Shown: positions 1 to 12,679, numbered from the stretch's first letter. The stretch is 64,000 nucleotides of DNA from Torreya grandis (GCA_037957365.1 JARHVA010003260.1:310001-374000); one strand, 5' to 3'. Numbers and translations: made by a program. Notes: generated by a model from the sequence alone, not told the origin.

Positions 1-1494
1 GCTAATGGAATGGATAGATAGGGTAACTGAACCTCATATCTTTGATATGAGCTTATTTTAAGTAAATCATGCCAAAAGATAGAAACCTTATCAAGAGTTG
101 GATGCCAAGAAAAAAAGTGACCTTAACACCATCGTCCAGTTTTGCTGCTCAAACCCCACCTACAATGCTAGTTAGAACACCATCATCAAATTCAGTTCCT
201 CCCAACTCAATGAGTGCCTGAATTCCACCTCTTAGTTTAGCTCTATTTGTCATTCCAGTCCAAGCTATGAGTTCATCCCTAAAAATAATAGGTTCAACTC
301 TAGTTACCAGCACAACTCTAATTACAACTGCAGTTCCAATAACAACAATAAAAAGTGTCAATCAGGAGCTGATTTAGCCTTAGTCAAAGGTTATTTTTTG
401 TATAATTTTGAATGTAATAATTACAAATAGATAGTTAAGTCTTGTTACATCCATGTTGTAATTAAAAAAATTATTTTTTCCAGTATGCACAAATTTCATG
501 TTTGAGATAATATATAAGTTATAACATGTAGTTTTGTACTGAACTAGAACTTAAGTTCTAGTTATTTCTTATAATCAAAGTATTTTTACACTTGGAGGAT
601 GAAGTGACCCATTCCTCAATTACTTTAAATATATGTAGAACCCTATTTTAAAAGGGTTGAAGTTTTGATCAATATATAGGAAGAGATCAAGAGATTGATT
701 GTCATGCAACTATGTTTGTTCTTTCTTCTTCCTTTTTTGTGTTAATGAAATTTAAGTTTTTTGTCTATATTTATTCAATAATTTTGAAGTTTTCTAATGC
801 TATAGATGAATCTAATTATCTTAATTAGTGAATATTGATGTTAGATGTGTAACAACAATTGAGGATTAGTAGGTTTCATTAGTTTAAGTAGTTAGTATAG
901 GTTGAATTGATAATTCAAGGTGTGAAGAGGTATTTATTTTGGTATAGTCATTTAGGCATGAGCCATAACTACCCTAGACAACTTTATGATTCAAGCTATA
1001 ATCTCTTAGATAAGGTGTGCAACAACATCCCTAAGGAAAGCAACCTTTAATTGAGATAATTGAGCATCCTATACTTGTTTTCCTAAACTGCTAACTATTC
1101 TTGTTCATGAGTGTGCGATAGCTGCAATAAAAAAACACTGGTCTTATATATACTTATCCACTAAATAAATAGTCTTAGAAGTGTCCTTTCAAGAATACAA
1201 ATCCTTATTTTTTGCCTTACCCTTCTTTCCCTTTTTTGAGTTTCTTTGAGATCTACCCACTATAGAATAATTATCCACACATCCAACTCACTTAGTTATT
1301 AATTTCTATTAGATTTCATGCATCCATCCACAAAACTTGGTTAAAAAACCCACAAGCTCAACCTATTATTCCATCACCTGGTTGTTGTAACCGCATACCT
1401 ACAACTTGTTCCCCAAAGTGGAACCTCGTTCCATAGAGATCCAAAAACATTAGACTACCTCATTTAACCTTCTATGGTGTGCATAAAACCCACA
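1..1494. other. AT-rich sequence without a recognisable gene
   Basis: No reading frame here resembles a known protein. Around 150-400 the plus strand, read with interruptions, is rich in Asn, Ser and Gln codons, which could be the tail of an old retroelement gag, but nothing decisive such as a zinc knuckle survives. The stretch around 420-780 has an LTR-like character (AT-rich, pyrimidine run, repeated AATGAAATT-type signals), but I found no partner copy. Confidence 0.4.
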
Positions 1495-1688
1495 TAAAAA
1501 AAGTATTTGGTGAATAGGTATGAATAAGAATAAAATAGGTAGTTTGGAGGATGTTCTTAGTAATTTCAAGACTTTGAAGGCTTTCTTAGAGATTACAGGT
1601 TATTAGAAAGGGAAAATTGGCCAAGAAAAGTAAATATGTCAAGAACAAGCATTGTCAAGCATTTATTGGTTAAATTTCAATGTCTATA
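1495..1688 (-). repeat. Element A, truncated 3' LTR
   Basis: About 190 bp here align, with scattered substitutions, to 10050-10243, the U3 end of the right LTR; both end in TGTCTA(C/T)A. In element orientation the LTR starts TGTAGACA, mutated to TATAGACA in this copy. The rest of the LTR is missing on the left. Confidence 0.65.
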
Positions 1689-1720
1689 TCCCCCCTGCAC
1701 ACACCCCCCCTGCCCCCTTT
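1689..1720 (-). promoter_or_regulatory. Element A polypurine tract
   Basis: Two C-runs on the plus strand (TCCCCCC and CACCCCCCCTGCCCCC) directly abut the 3' LTR. On the minus strand they form a G-rich purine tract, the expected primer site for plus-strand DNA synthesis in an LTR element. Confidence 0.6.
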
Positions 1721-4700
1721 TATTATAGTGATGCATAAAATTATTAGAGTAAAAGAAATGCAAACCTGAGTGTGTATACACACTTTGTCTTTATCATGGA
1801 GATGTGCATGCCCCCTTGTTAATGCATATAGATAAGTCTTGAACATGTGGTGATTTGAGAGTGATAAAGTCTCAATTTTAAGAATCAATGAAGATTCTCG
1901 AGTTGGAAATGTTATATGCTCTAACCCTCATAGAGTACTTTTTAATGCTTGAAGAGATGGGAACCAACAAAGTGGTTTGATAAAGTGAAACCAGAATGTT
2001 GAGTGTCACTAATCTTTCACACAACTCGCTGAACTAAAAATAAGAGGTGGGAACTAATACATGAACTTTTAAAGTGTAACCAAGACATGGAATGTCACTA
2101 AACTCAAATTTGGTCCACTTGTAAAAGACGACTCACAATGCTAGAGATGGATCTAGATTCGAACTGTAAATTATTAAAACTTTAAATTTTAGAAAATAAA
2201 ATTTTGAACTTTATAAAGTAGTAGTTTGGTCACAAATTCATATCATGCCCCCTATTCTATATATAAAGCTAATTTGTTTTTTTTAAAAACCTTTTAATCA
2301 TCTTCACATAATTGTATTTGTGCTTGAGTAGTTGTAATAATGGAGTGCATAAGTAATCCAAATGCCCCCATAATATGAAAATTATGATTTTTACATATTG
2401 TAAATTGTAAAATATGAAATATATTATTTGTGAAAGCTCGAAGATAAGCCCGTTATGATGCCCCCTTTTGAGATGATAGAAATTTCTTGTAAATCACTTG
2501 TCTCAAAGGAAAAAGTGAGAGCATTTGTGAAAAAAAGAAATGTAATACCATATTACATATTTGAATTATATTGGAATATTTATAATTTAACATTAAAGAA
2601 TATGAAGAGCTTGTAAAGTGCATTGCATAATGTATTTTGAATATATCATTTAAGTAGTGTTTTAATTATGTAAATAAATTCTAAGTGTTTAAATATTTAT
2701 CATAAACATAATATTTTTAAAAGATGAAACATTGAAGAATTTAAGTAGTATGTGCATGATATGTATCATGGCACAATAGATATATGTAATATATATGTAT
2801 TAGTGCATGATAAGAATCATGACACCATAGTATCCAATAATGAACATGTCAATAGAGTCATACAATGTCATATAAGAAGGCCCAAAGGCCACATACAAGG
2901 GGCATGTAAAATGTTAGTTGCATAGAGTTAAAAAGTTTTCATAAATGTCACACATAAATCCCAAAGCTTTAATACAAGGGACATGTACATTTCACAAAAA
3001 AATATAATTCCAAAGGCCACACACACATGGAATGGTGATGCCATGCAAGCAAGAGGGTGTATGTTGAACATACATAAATCTAATGGCCACATTCAAAAAA
3101 CAAACAAGTTGAATCATGTTATGTAAATGAAATAAGCATAGAAAAAATGAAGCTAACCTAATTTAATCATATGTACCTATGTTCATGTTAGAAACTATCA
3201 TATTCATCATGACACATGTAAGTTATGAATGAAAATGAGACATTTCTTAAAATTATAACTCAACATGGAAAAGAGGTCGTGGAAATATACAACTTGTAAA
3301 AGTGTTTGTATAGAATGATGAGATGCCCCCAAATGAGTAAGCGTATTGGGTAAAAGGATAGCCCGACATCAAAACCATGTGAAAGTATGTCTTAACTTGT
3401 AATTTGACTAATATCTAAATATAATTTATATTTTGTGATATAAAAACATATAAGAGGTCATTGTGATTGTGTTGAATTTGAAATCAAAGATTTAAAATGT
3501 ATAAGGACAAGTCCATAGTAGGAGGATAGGTGCAAAGTGCGCTATAGTATATATGATGTGACTTTGTCCATGTTGACTATATATAAAAATTTCCAATCAA
3601 GACAACTTATGTGTGTGAATTTTTCCTAGTGCTAAAAAAAGTCTTGTTTCACATTTAGATACCTTGTGGGAATCATTGTGTATTGAAAAAGTTAATGCAA
3701 TATACTATGCACTAAAAATAAAGATAAATAACATATGATAATATGTAATCCAACAACATTACAATAAGCATACAAGTATTGATTTTATATTTTTGCAAAA
3801 ATATTTTAGAATATATGTATTTTGTTTTTACGACATTTTAAAAGTAAAATATGCATAAGTAAAAGTTGAAAAAGTTGTAAAAATAAGGTAAGCAACAATA
3901 TTTTAAAAATGGAAGGAGGGGAAGATTTGAACAACCCTCAACAAGATGCTAAAGTATATCATGGCAAGAAATAAGACAAGTGAAATGCCCTCAATGTAGA
4001 TGTATATGTAGTGTAGCAAATATGGTAAGCATGGCCATGTGACATTATGCAAAAGTAGATGGATGTGAGCATGAAATACAAATGAGAGTTAGAGCATGTA
4101 TAAATGTGTAATAATGAGCAAATGAGTTACCATTAAAGATTTTCATTGATAACTTAATAATATAATTATCTCATATTGTTTGAAATAGGGTGAAGTAAAT
4201 AGGAATAAGTGATCCAAAATGAAATATAGAGCCAAGGGTTATAATAAAAAATGAATTAGGAGTATAAGAATAAGCAATAAAATTAAAGAGAAAAGAAGCT
4301 ATGTATAATTAAGTACTATGAAAGTAAGCCAATCAAGGTCATTGGCCCAATTAAGAGGTTGGGAGGGAATGATAGAATGTATCTAACAAATTATATCATC
4401 AATAAAATGCTCATATGTATATCCAAATCCTTGATAAGAAGTAACAAGGTTTTGTGTAAGAGAAGAAATACCAAGTGTAGAAGCTTCTTAATCTAAAAAA
4501 GTAAAATGTGTTAGAAAGTAACCCTATGAACCACTATTCATATATATTTCTAAACCTATATTCCCATGCATGGGAGGACATGATGTAACAAATTGTACCT
4601 ATGTAAGAGCCCTCTGAATAACTCGTGATGTTGTATGAGATAAAGACCTTGTGCTATGTGTTTATTTATGATTTAGAGTATATATCTTGATTTTTCTAGC

Positions 4701-4781
4701 CAACTGATCATGTTCATGTGTAACCATATTATTCTCAAGAATAGATGGAGAAACTAAAATGTGCTCATGCTCATAAATAGA
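1721..4781. other. Element A non-coding spacer between polypurine tract and protease
   Basis: About 3 kb of AT-rich DNA with no coding similarity on either strand. Its polypurine-proximal part (TAGTGATGCATAAA, then an A-rich run ending in AAATGCA) matches the corresponding part of element B near 30870-30920. In an autonomous gypsy element reverse transcriptase, RNase H and integrase would lie here. Confidence 0.6.
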
Positions 4782-5055
4782 TTAAAAAACTAATTTTAGA
4801 ATATGCCTCTTTGAATGTGAGTCACGATTTTGAACAGTTGTATTACTTAATTCATTACCAATTTGATCAATGAATGTGACAACCAACTGTTGTAGATTAG
4901 GAGTAAGTACCATTGGTTCCATAGGATATTCATATTGAATGCCTGAAATTTTAACCACTTGATTATCATGAATATACTTTAAACATTTTTGAATTGTAGA
5001 AGGAACCACTCTACTTTTCTATAACCAAGGTTTCCTTAATAACATATCAAAGATA
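4782..5055 (-). pseudogene. Element A, retroviral-type aspartic protease, C-terminal half (relic)
   Basis: Minus-strand translation gives FDMLLRKPWL, then VVPSTIQKCLKYIHDNQVV. This corresponds to the conserved plant gypsy protease end (LLGRPWIH...VPSTLHQKLKYI). An in-frame stop follows PWL. A homologous segment in element B (about 33190-33290) reads FDMLLVKSWIHNLHVVPS. The N-terminal half lies on the far side of an inserted LTR, near 6334-6430. No active protein is possible. Confidence 0.65.
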
Positions 5056-5157
5056 CATGTGTTTGGTAACAATAAGAAAGGAGTGGTAAAAATGTTTAAA
5101 GTATGCTGTATATCTTTGATATGTTATTAAGGTAACAATAAGAAAGGAGTTGTAAAA
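5034..5157. repeat. 22-bp inverted repeat interleaved with 27-bp direct repeat
   Basis: CCTTAATAACATATCAAAGA plus TA (5034-5055) recurs as its exact reverse complement at 5111-5132. GGTAACAATAAGAAAGGAGT plus seven more bases (5065-5091) recurs in direct orientation at 5131-5157 with one mismatch. The block lies at the left junction of the inserted LTR. It looks like a template-switch or repair scar. Confidence 0.85.
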
Positions 5158-5629
5158 GCTTTTCCGAGAGTCCCTGGGAAGGGCACCTGCCCTTTGGGGT
5201 CCTTCGACGGCCTTTGTCTTCTTAGATTTTCTTTGCGGACATTTTCCCATGGAAAAAAAGTCCACAAGAATTGTCTTGCACTTTGTCCTTTAGAATTTCC
5301 ATCGGCTTCTTTTCCCGTGGACTTTTTTCATGAACTTTTTCTCGTAGACAAAAAGTCGAAAAGAATTGCCTTGTTCGCTTTGCCTTTGGAAAATATCTTT
5401 CGAGCTTTTTGCTACAGCTTCCTAAATTTCTTTAGAATTTTTGTTCAAAGGAATTCCTTTGGACAAAAAGTCTGAAATAATTCATTTCTTGCCTTAGTCT
5501 TTTCTGTGCCTTTTTTCCAATTGCCCTTTGAAAAGTTCCCTTTGGGATTCTTTAAATTGACCCTTCTAAAGGGTGCTGTTGCCAACCAAGTGCCCTCCAC
5601 AGGGGCACTTTTCCTTCAGGAGGTTCTCT

Positions 5630-5935
5630 TGAACTCTTTGATTGAATCACTCCTTTGAACCAATTTTTGAACCATTTAATTGAACTGGTTCAATGGTTCA
5701 AACAGTTGTTGAACTAAGGCATCAAACTGAAAGTTTGAACCAAAATAGTTGAACCAAGCCTTGAACCAAGTCGATGAACCATTTGATTGAACCAAAGCAT
5801 TAAACCAACTGATTGAACCAAAGCATTAAAGCAAGCTGACTGAACTAAAGCATTGAACTGAAGTGTTGAATCAAAGTGTTGAACCAAAACATTGAACCGG
5901 TTCAACGATTCAATGGTTCAAAGATGCTAACTTTC
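5630..5935. repeat. GAACC / GGTTC short-period array
   Basis: The motif TTGAACC or its complement GGTTCAA recurs about every 10-20 bp, often as AAGCATTGAACC-like units, ending in the perfect palindrome TTGAACCGGTTCAA near 5894-5907. The same motif crowds the LTRs of the element at 46.4-52.7 kb. Confidence 0.8.
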
Positions 5936-6019
5936 CTTCTGAATTTCTTTAGACAAGAGTCCGAAGAAGCTTTGTAAAACCTTGCACTCTTTGAACTGGT
6001 TCTTCATGTGCTGAAAGAC

Positions 6020-6210
6020 TCACCTATAGAGTCCGTAGAAATCTTCTTTGCAGAATCTGTAGAAACTTTACCTATAGAGTCTGTAGAAATGGACCCGCAA
6101 AGTCTGTAGAAAAACCATGCCTACAGAGTTCGTAGAAAAGGACCTGTAGAGTCTATAGAAATGGACCTATAGAGTCCATAGAAATGGACCTACAGAGTCT
6201 GTAGAAATTC
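6020..6210. repeat. 23-24-bp tandem array, eight units
   Basis: Units built on AGAGTCTGTAGAAATGGACC start at 6028, 6052, 6076, 6099, 6125, 6148, 6171 and 6194. They are imperfect. The array lies near the U3 start of the inserted LTR. Confidence 0.85.
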
Positions 6211-6333
6211 TTGTGAAGTCTATAAAAAGTCCCAGACTTGTGCAAAATCAAAAAATGAATTGGCCTAGAATAGCAGGGAAAGAAGGGGACCAATTTTTTT
6301 TGGCCTGTTGGACAAAAAATGGTCAACAGTACA

Positions 6334-6430
6334 ATCAAGAGGTGTAAAAGTGTTATGACGTACACATTTTCACTAGATCCATTATTTATCATAACACTAT
6401 AGATTAGTTACATGCCAACATATGATCTAA
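6334..6430 (-). pseudogene. Element A, protease N-terminal half (relic)
   Basis: Minus-strand translation gives INNGSSENVYVITLL. This aligns with element B near 33430-33500 (VDNGFSDNIYTMTLL), where DNG stands at the place of the catalytic DTG/DSG of aspartic proteases. In A the aspartate is Asn. The frame ends at the inserted LTR. Confidence 0.5.
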
Positions 6431-6539
6431 TGAATAATTCATGTTTATTAGAATTAGGAGTAATAATTTTAAAATCATCAAATGTAATAAATGGGTGTGA
6501 TGCTAGCTTGCTTGCGACTATACCAATGATGCTATCAAG

Positions 6540-7720
6540 TGGATGTCCATATGAATATGGATGAGGATGTGCATTATATGGATAATGTACTTCATAATTT
6601 TATTTGTTATCTTATGCTTCATGATTGGGAAAATGATCTTTATTCATTTTCAGCTTTGCATCTCCTTTACTTGTGGCTTAGCCTCTTCATTAGGTCTATG
6701 AATCTCAATATGTTCTCATCAATGAGATCTTAGATTTTATGCTTGAGGTTCATAGATCTATTAGTGAAATGTCCAAAACATCTATGATAATAAAAAATTG
6801 TGTTTCCTCAAATCTTCTAGATTGAGGTCTAGATATATCTATTTATAATGGTGGAAGAAGTGTAATAACATGACATTTAAGGAACTTTTGTAGTATCACA
6901 TGAGGAGGTGAAGATAACCTTAAAAATTGCCTCCTTAATGGAGCTTGTAGTTGAAGATTTTGTGGTGGTTGTGATGTAGCATTAATTATAACTTTAGCCT
7001 CATTTTTTATTTGATTATTTTTTCTCTTATAATTAGGCTTACTTTGAAACTTGATAATTGAGGTAGAAGAAACATCAAAGCTATATTTGAGTTTATTTAA
7101 TGTAATAAATTTTACCTCATGCTATTTAACTATATGGCATAGTTTATCAAAGGATTTAAACCTATAAACATGATATACACTTGAAGAAGAATGAAGAAGC
7201 TTTGAGTAAAATTATCTTGAAGCTCACTATCATCCATTTGATTTTTCATTTTTTCTAGCATGGTCTTATATCTTAGAACATACTCAGTACTTATCTCATC
7301 TGGAATTTTTTTGAGCTTTGAAATTTGAGAATAAGACAATTTCTCACCAATATTGATATAAAAATGTGGAAAAAAATCATTTTATAAAGGATTGAAAGCT
7401 ATAATTGATTGAAGATAAAGATCATAGAATCATCTAAAATCATAATCTTTTATACTTTATGGAAAAATATTGGTTAGTAATCTATCATTATCTTCATAAT
7501 CTAGACAAGTTGCATAGAGGGAATACAAATGTTGTTCAAGGTCACCTTTGCCTTCATAAATAAGAAGCTTAGGATCCACAAATATAACTAAAAGAGGATA
7601 AGATGCAATTTGAGGAGACAGAGAATTATAAAATAAGGTACAATAACCTAAGGAAGGGATATCATGAGAAATTGTTTACTCAATGTTACATATCTTGGTT
7701 TTAAAGATGAAAAGGGCTTA
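6540..7720 (-). pseudogene. Element A, Ty3/gypsy gag relic
   Basis: Several minus-strand frames carry gag remnants. Near 6700-6800, downstream of a degraded zinc-knuckle region, LKHKI-DLIDENIL matches the LKHKIQYLIDIDLL of element B; this string is typical of plant gypsy gag. At 7130-7339 SYSQISKLKKIPDEISTEYV lies in the gag matrix/capsid-like part. The DNA at 7441-7580 aligns well with 34930-35070 of element B (shared GTTGCATAGA and GTTGTTCA blocks). Stops and frameshifts are frequent, so this is a fossil. Confidence 0.6.
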
Positions 7721-9041
7721 CTCAAGAGAAACATTGGTTGTAGTAATGGGATGGGTAGAGGTGACTAAGGGTGTGGAAATATGGATGAATGTAGCGATAT
7801 AATAAAAAACATTGGAAGGACTAGTAAAAATTGATTTCTTAAGTTCATCTTGAGCAGTGTATAGAAATAAATCAATCTTTTCTGGATGTGCCCGAGCATA
7901 ATCCCAATTTCAATATGATTGGCTTAGGTATCAAGTTAAAAAACAAGGGCCATGACATGCCCATCAAGAGGATGAGGGGTGGGTACTAAGACATCATATG
8001 AGGATAAATGCATAACATGGGATTTATTTTGTTCCCAAGTCATTAAAGATTTAAAAAATATTATAGGATTAAAAGGAAGACCTGATAAGGAAGAAAAATC
8101 ATTTGGATTAAGACAAAGAGGTAAAGTATGGGAGATAAATTATTTAGTTACTTTAGATTTGAACCATGAAATGACATAATGAATAACATGTTGAAAAAAT
8201 ATGTTAAATTATACAAGGCACTTCATGATGCTACGTAATACATAATAGAAAAATGTGTATTCTAAACCCATGATAAATATGAAAATTGAGATAAGCAAAT
8301 ATACTAGCTATGAAGACAATGCAAGCAAACATCAAAGATAAAGGGTGATCTAGGCAAGGGTTTGAATGATTTGTAGTCTCTCAAATATTCTTGCTCATTC
8401 ATTGATTAGTATTGGCACAATGTTTTAGAACACTAAATATAGATGTAGAACCATGCAGATAGTCTACTAACCTCATTTTTGAGGTTAAGTTGAGAGTAAC
8501 CTTCCCTAGGTGATACACTCCTCTCTAGTGTGTCACAAATAAGATAAATAAAATAGGCTTCCTATTGGTATAAACAATGGATCATAGGTATTTATGATAT
8601 ATTATGAGGTCATGGAAAATCAAGTATGTGTTTAGATATGTATTATGTCTATGAGTATTTGAGTAAAACACCTCATGCCACAATGTTTATAGATAAAACA
8701 CCATGTAACCCTTGATGATAAGAGTTAAGTTGTTTTAAAAATTTCATAACATAGTTTATAAAACAAGAAAAGATAAATTAAAATAAAGCCAAAATATTTT
8801 TGAATAGTAAAAAAACAAAATTCAATTTGAAGTCTAAATAAAGAACCTTTGTGTTGGTATCTATCTGAGGTGACAAGATAAAAAAATTGTGTCAGATTAC
8901 TCCAAAGTCAAAAACTAAATAATTATGTTACAAATAGTATCTAAGGTTGAGGATTATATTATTTTAGTGCTAATAATTTATAGAATTAAACTGAAACCCT
9001 AAGCAAAAATTCAAAAAACAACAAACAATGTTCTAACTAAA
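7721..9041. other. Element A leader region between gag and PBS
   Basis: AT-rich sequence with no convincing similarity. By position it should hold the gag N-terminus and the 5' untranslated leader. A plus-strand reading frame at 7979-8179 has no recognisable features and I treat it as chance. Confidence 0.35.
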
Positions 9042-9053
9042 GCAGGTTCACCA
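9042..9053 (-). promoter_or_regulatory. Element A primer binding site
   Basis: GCAGGTTCACCA on the plus strand, TGGTGAACCTGC on the minus strand, lies three bases from the LTR start. It begins with TGG as tRNA-primed sites do and shares TGGTGAACC with the PBS of element B. I cannot name the primer tRNA. Confidence 0.55.
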
Positions 9054-9056
9054 AAA

Positions 9057-10243
9057 TATTTACACTATAATTGATTATGAATTACAATTAACTCTAATTG
9101 TAAATGTAAACTATTAAAATATGATATAGGATGATATATAAGAGAAAATACAATAAAATACAAAAATCTAAAAAATTTATAGAATTTGTAAATTGCTAAA
9201 AATGGAAACTAGGGTTAGGGTTAGATAATTTTACTTACAATTGATTTATTTTAGATTGTGTTAACTTTCCATAAGCTGTGACTATATAAAAATACCTTTA
9301 AACACAATTGTATTAGAAAATGTGGTTCTCTATCTATTGGGAAAAGTATGCATGAGGTAGACAAGAACACAATGAGTTGTTTTTTTGTGTATTATGACTT
9401 TGTCTTGTTTGATTGGACGATGTATCTAAAAATTTAGGTTTGTTCACCTACATCTATATATGACATGTTTTTATGCGGAGCATGAATTGATGCTTGAAAG
9501 ACTCATAAAATTAGAAATCATAATCTTACACAAACACATAAAATTATATTAAATGCAAATGGGAAAAAAAAGGGAAGTGGGAATGGTTGAGGTATCCTTA
9601 GAAATCCTTTTATTGATCGAGTGCTGCCTACATAACCCAAAAAGGCCTCAGGATGATGTAGTTCTTCCTTTAAAGAAGATCATATGAATGTAACTAGAAA
9701 ATTTGATTAGAATTATTGACAAAGGATTCCCTCAACCTAGAATAAATAATTTTAGACTTATCCAAGGACTATAAAATTACAATAGAATTATAATAGAGAC
9801 CTTTACTAAAAAAATAGATGTTTTTGAAATTAGAAAGAGAGATGCTGCTAGGTCCTTTTAAGTGTGATCATTGATGTGATTTTATAGAGAGATATTTTGA
9901 ATGTTTTTGATAAATGGCCTATTGATATGCACATGAAATTTATTAGAGCATGAGAGACAAGTTTTCACTACTAAACAGGTGCATAGTGTGCCCCTGTCTG
10001 TCTATTGTGGACTTGTCATAAGAGGATAGAGGCTTCTAAAACAAGAGTGAAAATGAAGTATCTATTAAATACGGATGAATGAGAATAAAATAGGGAAGTC
10101 TAGAGGATGTTATTAATAATTTAAAGACTTTTAAGGCTTTCTTAGAGATTTCAAGTTATTGAAATGGATATTTGGCCAAGCAAGGTAAAGATGTCAAAAA
10201 AAAGCATTGTCAAGTATTTATTGTTTAAATTTTAGTGTCTACA
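9057..10243 (-). repeat. Element A, 5' LTR
   Basis: About 1.19 kb. In element orientation it starts TGTAGACACT and ends near GTGTAAATA, just before the PBS. Its first 190 bp align to 1495-1688. The terminal CA next to the PBS appears mutated to TA. Confidence 0.6.
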
Positions 10244-12650
10244 CCCATGTAGTTAATATTCAATGCTTATGTCAATGATGGTTACTACTACATGTCTAAT
10301 TTACATATATATCTTTACATGACACTTGTATGTTGTATATTACATGTTTCACATATGCTTTCATGAAATATTTATTCCTATGATGGCATATTATCCACAT
10401 GTTAGCACATTTTTCTAGATGAATATATATTTCTACATGACTCATAGGGTACATTCCGCATCTCAAAATGGGGGAATATTAGTGGGCTTGTCACATAGAT
10501 TTAAGCCTACATTTAGAGAATTTTTAAAATTTTGGACATATTACATGATTTAAAAAGGTCATATTAGTTCAAATTATTAGTTTGGTTCAAATTATGGGAC
10601 ATATGTTTTCAAATTGGATAGAATTTTGGGGCATATATGATGCCACATGCACACATTTTATAGGAATATAAGTTAGAAGTTTTTTAGATTTTTTAGATTT
10701 AGTTGAAAATGAGATATAGATGAATAAAAATATATATCATGTTGGCATTGATTGGATTAGATTACGGGACATGCACATTCTTCATGTACACAAAATATAA
10801 TAAATTTATTATTTAGGGCATGGAATTGATGGCATCAAAGTTTACATATCAAATTTATTCTTTAGGGCATGGAATTTATGGTATCAAAGTTTACATATAA
10901 AATTTATAATTTTGTTTACAATAGTTGATTCATGAGCCTAGCATATGATTTCCTTTCATCTTGAGGTTCAAGATTAGTTAAATGAGTAGTGTGGTTAAGG
11001 TTCAAAATTCCTCAATGACCTATCATTACTTTCAAGGATTGAGGAATTTAGTTTCCCAAACCATGCCCTTACCTCAGTTCACTTCTCCATTGAGGCATGA
11101 ACACCCTTCTCCAAATGATTAAGAAAGAATCCCAGTTATCTAATGCTTTAGTAAGAAGCATAGTTATCCAATGCTTCAATAGGATACATCATCTCTAACA
11201 ACATCACAAAGAAACATAGTTAAACTACTTACAATTGTATTACTTCCTTTCTCTTTAGATTTCAAAAGTTTCAATTTCATTTCATATATGGACATTGATT
11301 ATTTCAAGTTCATTTAAAGTTTTGATGGATCAAGCTACACATTCAAAGACTTCTCCCAAAGATAACATGTGTTGTACAGACTCAGGTACATATATTTATC
11401 CTTTTAGTCTAGAATTGTTTTATATTTCAATAATAGAATATAAATGGAGAATTTATAAACCTTAAAATATGGTGTTAAATAATTGGAAACATCAATCCTT
11501 ACCTACATTAAACTTACATGACTTGTGCATGCACATATGGTTTTTGTACACCCTTATCTCACATCCACATGATTTTTATAGGTCTAAACTTCCTAATTTC
11601 CTATCAGTCATCTTTAGGAATTAACTATTTTGTGCCTAACCTACTTAAAATCATACTCAAAATATATAGATCACTCAATCAATATTCCTAACTTTGGAAA
11701 AAATCTATCAAACTTAAACTCTTGTAGAATTTTAGAGGATTCAAACTTTGATAGACCTATCCCATGCCAAACAATGATAATTATGTAAATTAAAATTAAT
11801 TTTAATGGGTCATCTCATGCATTTTTCATGCTGATAATGTGAGAAAGTACCCAAATATTTAAATATAAATGAATAGTAGGTCTAATCTAATAACAACATA
11901 TAACACTACTCAAGGGTACATATATACACTTCTGCACATTCAAAGGGACTTCCTTAAACTTCCTAATTTATCAAGCATCCATAAGGAGCAGTCCCTATCC
12001 AAGTTTGAAACACCTAAGCCAAGCATTGTTTAGAATATGTCAAGTGTTGAAATATAGATTGAAGGTTGTAATCATTAAAAGAGAACCATTGCACACATAC
12101 ACATAACATGGAGAGATATGTGTAATTTAACTTCCCTCTTCATATTAAAAGATACGTAGATAATTCTCAACTATTAATTAAGGAGTGGTTGAGTTCAACT
12201 CAACCCAAACCTTCCCTATTTTAGGCTTAAATCTAGTGTCAAAAGTGGACTTAGGGTTCCAAGAGAGAGATTTATGGATATTATGCACACAAATATACCT
12301 TGATATCACACATAGATAGATTACAAACAAACACAATGACCTATATTGAAATAAATAAGCAAAATATACTAGATGAATCGATTAGAAGACATATGCTACC
12401 ATCTAATACATGCATTCATCGACTAACAAATTCTTATAAGCAATTTTAGGTAGTCATTTCCTGATTTAAGCCACTCAAAATCTAATTTCAACCTTTCTAT
12501 CACTTTCATGCAGTCTTAGATTGGCATAGAATGGTAACACTCTAAGTATTTTAATCCCTTAGGTCATTCATATTTATAGTAAGTGCAATTATTCAAATAA
12601 TATTCTACCTTTACATTTAGATTTATGTGTTATTACTATAATTTATACAA
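10244..12650. other. AT-rich sequence without a gene
   Basis: No coding similarity seen. A short part at about 12085-12250 weakly resembles 13270-13420 (a GTGTAATTTAACTTCCCTC-like string before a GGTTGAGTTC-like one), so a further fragment of the repeat described at 12680-13430 may lie here. Confidence 0.4.
10802..10899. repeat. 49-bp tandem duplication
   Basis: Two adjacent 49-bp units (10802-10850 and 10851-10899) share TTTAGGGCATGGAATT and ATCAAAGTTTACATAT and differ at few positions. A partial third unit starts at 10900. Confidence 0.85.
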
Positions 12651-12679
12651 TTTGAACCAATACTTAGTTTTGTCTTATT

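Larger units (their letters stand above)
5058..6328 (-). mobile_element. Solo or fragmentary gypsy LTR inserted in the protease of element A
   Basis: The protease of element A stops at about 5055 and resumes at about 6334. The sequence between has a different base composition and carries three repeat arrays typical of the other gypsy LTRs in this window. In minus orientation it starts TGTTGACC and would end AAACACA. Flanking pentamers ATACA (5053-5057) and GTACA (6329-6333) differ by one base and may be the target duplication. The left edge is blurred by the inverted and direct repeats described separately. Motifs such as CCCTTCTAAAGGG (5561-5573) recall the LTR at 59-61 kb, and the GAACC array recalls the LTRs at 46-53 kb. 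Confidence 0.55.
1495..10243 (-). mobile_element. Element A: decayed Ty3/gypsy element with gag and protease, no pol
   Basis: Read on the minus strand the order is LTR (9057-10243), primer binding site (9042-9053), gag relic, protease relic, about 3 kb of non-coding DNA, a polypurine tract and the start of the 3' LTR (1495-1688). The two LTR parts align over about 190 bp at their U3 ends. The left LTR is truncated: to the left of about 1495 no match to the right LTR is visible. Gag and protease carry many stops and frameshifts. No YxDD reverse transcriptase, RNase H or integrase motif is visible between protease and polypurine tract. Its gag, protease, PBS and polypurine-proximal sequence match element B (29.5-37.3 kb), so both belong to one family. 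The protease is interrupted by another LTR. Confidence 0.7.

Noticed and set aside
1..800. Copia-like gag tail followed by an LTR
   Set aside because: Asn/Ser-rich plus-strand translation and LTR-like composition are suggestive only; there is no motif or partner copy.
9205..9222. Telomere-like TAGGGTTAGGGTTAG
   Set aside because: Only two to three units, of the vertebrate-type hexamer and not the plant TTTAGGG heptamer; chance or a trivial interstitial repeat.
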